Shown in pieces: positions 63,288 through 64,000 of a DNA stretch of 64,000 bases (its first letter is position 1; the number at the start of each line of letters is the position of its first letter). The notes below the pieces were generated by a model, which did not search any database, was not told where the DNA came from, and saw only the letters and a program-made list of their open reading frames with translations. Source of the stretch: Aurelia coerulea (Eukaryota > Cnidaria > Scyphozoa > Semaeostomeae > Ulmaridae); assembly GCA_039566865.1 (NCBI GenBank), contig CM076943.1, forward strand, positions 34,666,663-34,730,662. The letters are read 5' to 3'. The position numbers and the translations under genes are program-made.

Positions 63288-64000
63288 TTTTGAGCTCATC
63301 TTTCTTTAAAACTTTAGTTCTGCCTGCTACTTCTTTTATCGCACTATATTAGTGCCGCTGGAACCATTCTTGGAAGCATTACTATAGACATTAGGTCTTA
63401 TTTTAGCTTTACTGCATCAACAAACATCGATTAATTAAATGTTTATTTCCTCAAAGAAAACAAAATATAAATACAAAAAGTGCGGATTAACGCACTTTAT
63501 TAGCTAAAATTTCTTATTATAGAGAGATTTGAGCTCATCTTTCTTTAAAACTTTAGTTCTGCCTGCTACTTCTTTTATCGCACTATATTAATGCTGCTGG
63601 AACCATTCTTGGAAGCATTACTATAGACATTAGGTCTTATTTTAGCTTTACTGCATCAACAAACATCGATTAATTAAATGTTTATTTTTGCAAAGAAAAC
63701 AAAATATAAAAACAAAAAGTGCGGATTAACGCACTTTATTAGCTAAAATTCGTAATATAAAGAGATTTGAGCTCATCTTTCTTTAAAACTTTAGTTCTGC
63801 CAGCTCCTTCTTTTATAGCAATATATTAGTGCTGCAGCAACCATTCTTGAAAACATTACTATCGACATTAGTTCTTTCTTTAGTCTAATTTCAGCTTTAC
63901 TGCATCAACAAACATAAATTAATTAAATGTTTTTTTTCTCAAAGAAAACAAAATATAAAAACAAAAAAGTGCGGATTAACGCACTTTATTAGCTAAAATT
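63288..64000 (+). repeat. Right-end mixed monomers, array continues beyond window
   Basis: Remainder of the unit at 63,149, then starts at 63,387, 63,626 and 63,864, the last cut at 64,000. The 63,626 unit has scattered differences (GCTCCTTC, GCAATATATTAG, TTGAAAAC). The final long monomer has TTTCAGCTTTACTGC, like the left domain. Confidence 0.85.

Larger units (their letters stand above)
1..64000 (+). repeat. Tandem satellite array, ~240-bp monomer, fills the window
   Basis: About 266 complete head-to-tail copies of one AT-rich unit, all in the same orientation, phased on GACATTAG (variants GACGTTAG, GACAATAG, CACATTAG). Most copies are 237-239 or 248-250 bp; mean 240 bp. The hand-built short consensus is 238 bp with about 70 G/C (29%). 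Forward stops fall in all three frames in each monomer (for example consensus positions 6, 46 and 50), and reverse-strand stops also close every frame, so no coding region is supported. No TE, tRNA or rRNA signature was seen. Array edges lie outside the window. Known biology: arrays of this size with higher-order structure are typical of centromeric or pericentromeric heterochromatin in eukaryotes. The chromosomal location here is inference, and I do not recognise the family. Confidence 0.98.

Noticed and set aside
1..64000. CRISPR array
   Set aside because: The repeats are contiguous 238-249-bp units with no unique spacers. The short palindromes are internal to the unit.
1..64000. Protein-coding ORFs
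   Set aside because: Every monomer has stops in all three frames on both strands. Any open stretch is short and simply recurs with the repeat.

Overview
The whole 64 kb window is one uninterrupted tandem satellite-DNA array. I find no gene, RNA gene, transposon, rRNA or tRNA, and no flanking unique sequence. The same unit, phased here on GACATTAG, runs head to tail on the + strand from base 1 to base 64,000: about 266 complete copies plus a partial last one, averaging 240 bp. Hand-built consensus GC is about 29%. All six reading frames are closed by stop codons inside every monomer. Both ends are cut within the array, so its true length is unknown. Such an array indicates a eukaryotic nuclear chromosome (centromeric, pericentromeric or other heterochromatin). 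I do not recognise the satellite family, and nothing present identifies the species.

The monomer comes in two length forms: short (237-239 bp) and long (248-250 bp, roughly a third of copies), differing by 11 bp just after GACATTAG. Each monomer carries TTAATTAA, GAGCTC and three potential hairpins (TTTTCT-CAA-AGAAAA; AAAGTGCG-GATTAA-CGCACTTT; AGCACTA-TAT-TAGTGCT). In the right two thirds there are also two linked versions of the second half of the unit (TTCGTATTATAAAG with CTGCCAGCT, or TTGGTATTGTAAAG with CTGCCTGCT).

Above the monomer there is higher-order repeat (HOR) structure whose period changes along the window. 1-12.15 kb: large segmental copies (a 4,009-bp shift of about 10 monomers, 700-bp and 1,896-bp shifts, a 5-6-monomer block present three times) with many internally deleted monomers. 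12.15-21.44 kb: a 7-monomer block repeated at 3,205 bp, with a partial third copy. 21.44-27.7 kb: 9- and 10-monomer units (2,099 and 2,335 bp), each marked by a 172-bp deleted monomer. 27.7-32.1 kb: short local duplications. 32.1-38.1 kb: 14-monomer period (3,358 bp). 36.4-42.7 kb: 13-monomer period (3,127 bp). 40.3-47.6 kb: 10-monomer period (2,403/2,413 bp). 47.6-50.7 kb: mixed, with the only non-satellite insert (a TAATAG-like microsatellite at about 48,932-48,989). 50.7-54.0 kb: 7-monomer period (1,662 bp). 54.2-55.9 kb: mixed. 55.9-63.3 kb: 12-monomer period (2,887 bp) with about 2.5 copies, the first two almost identical. 63.3-64 kb: mixed.

The overall picture is a satellite under continuing unequal exchange or amplification, where successive HOR registers overwrite one another. 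All coordinates and periods were derived by hand from motif positions. Percentage identities were not computed.
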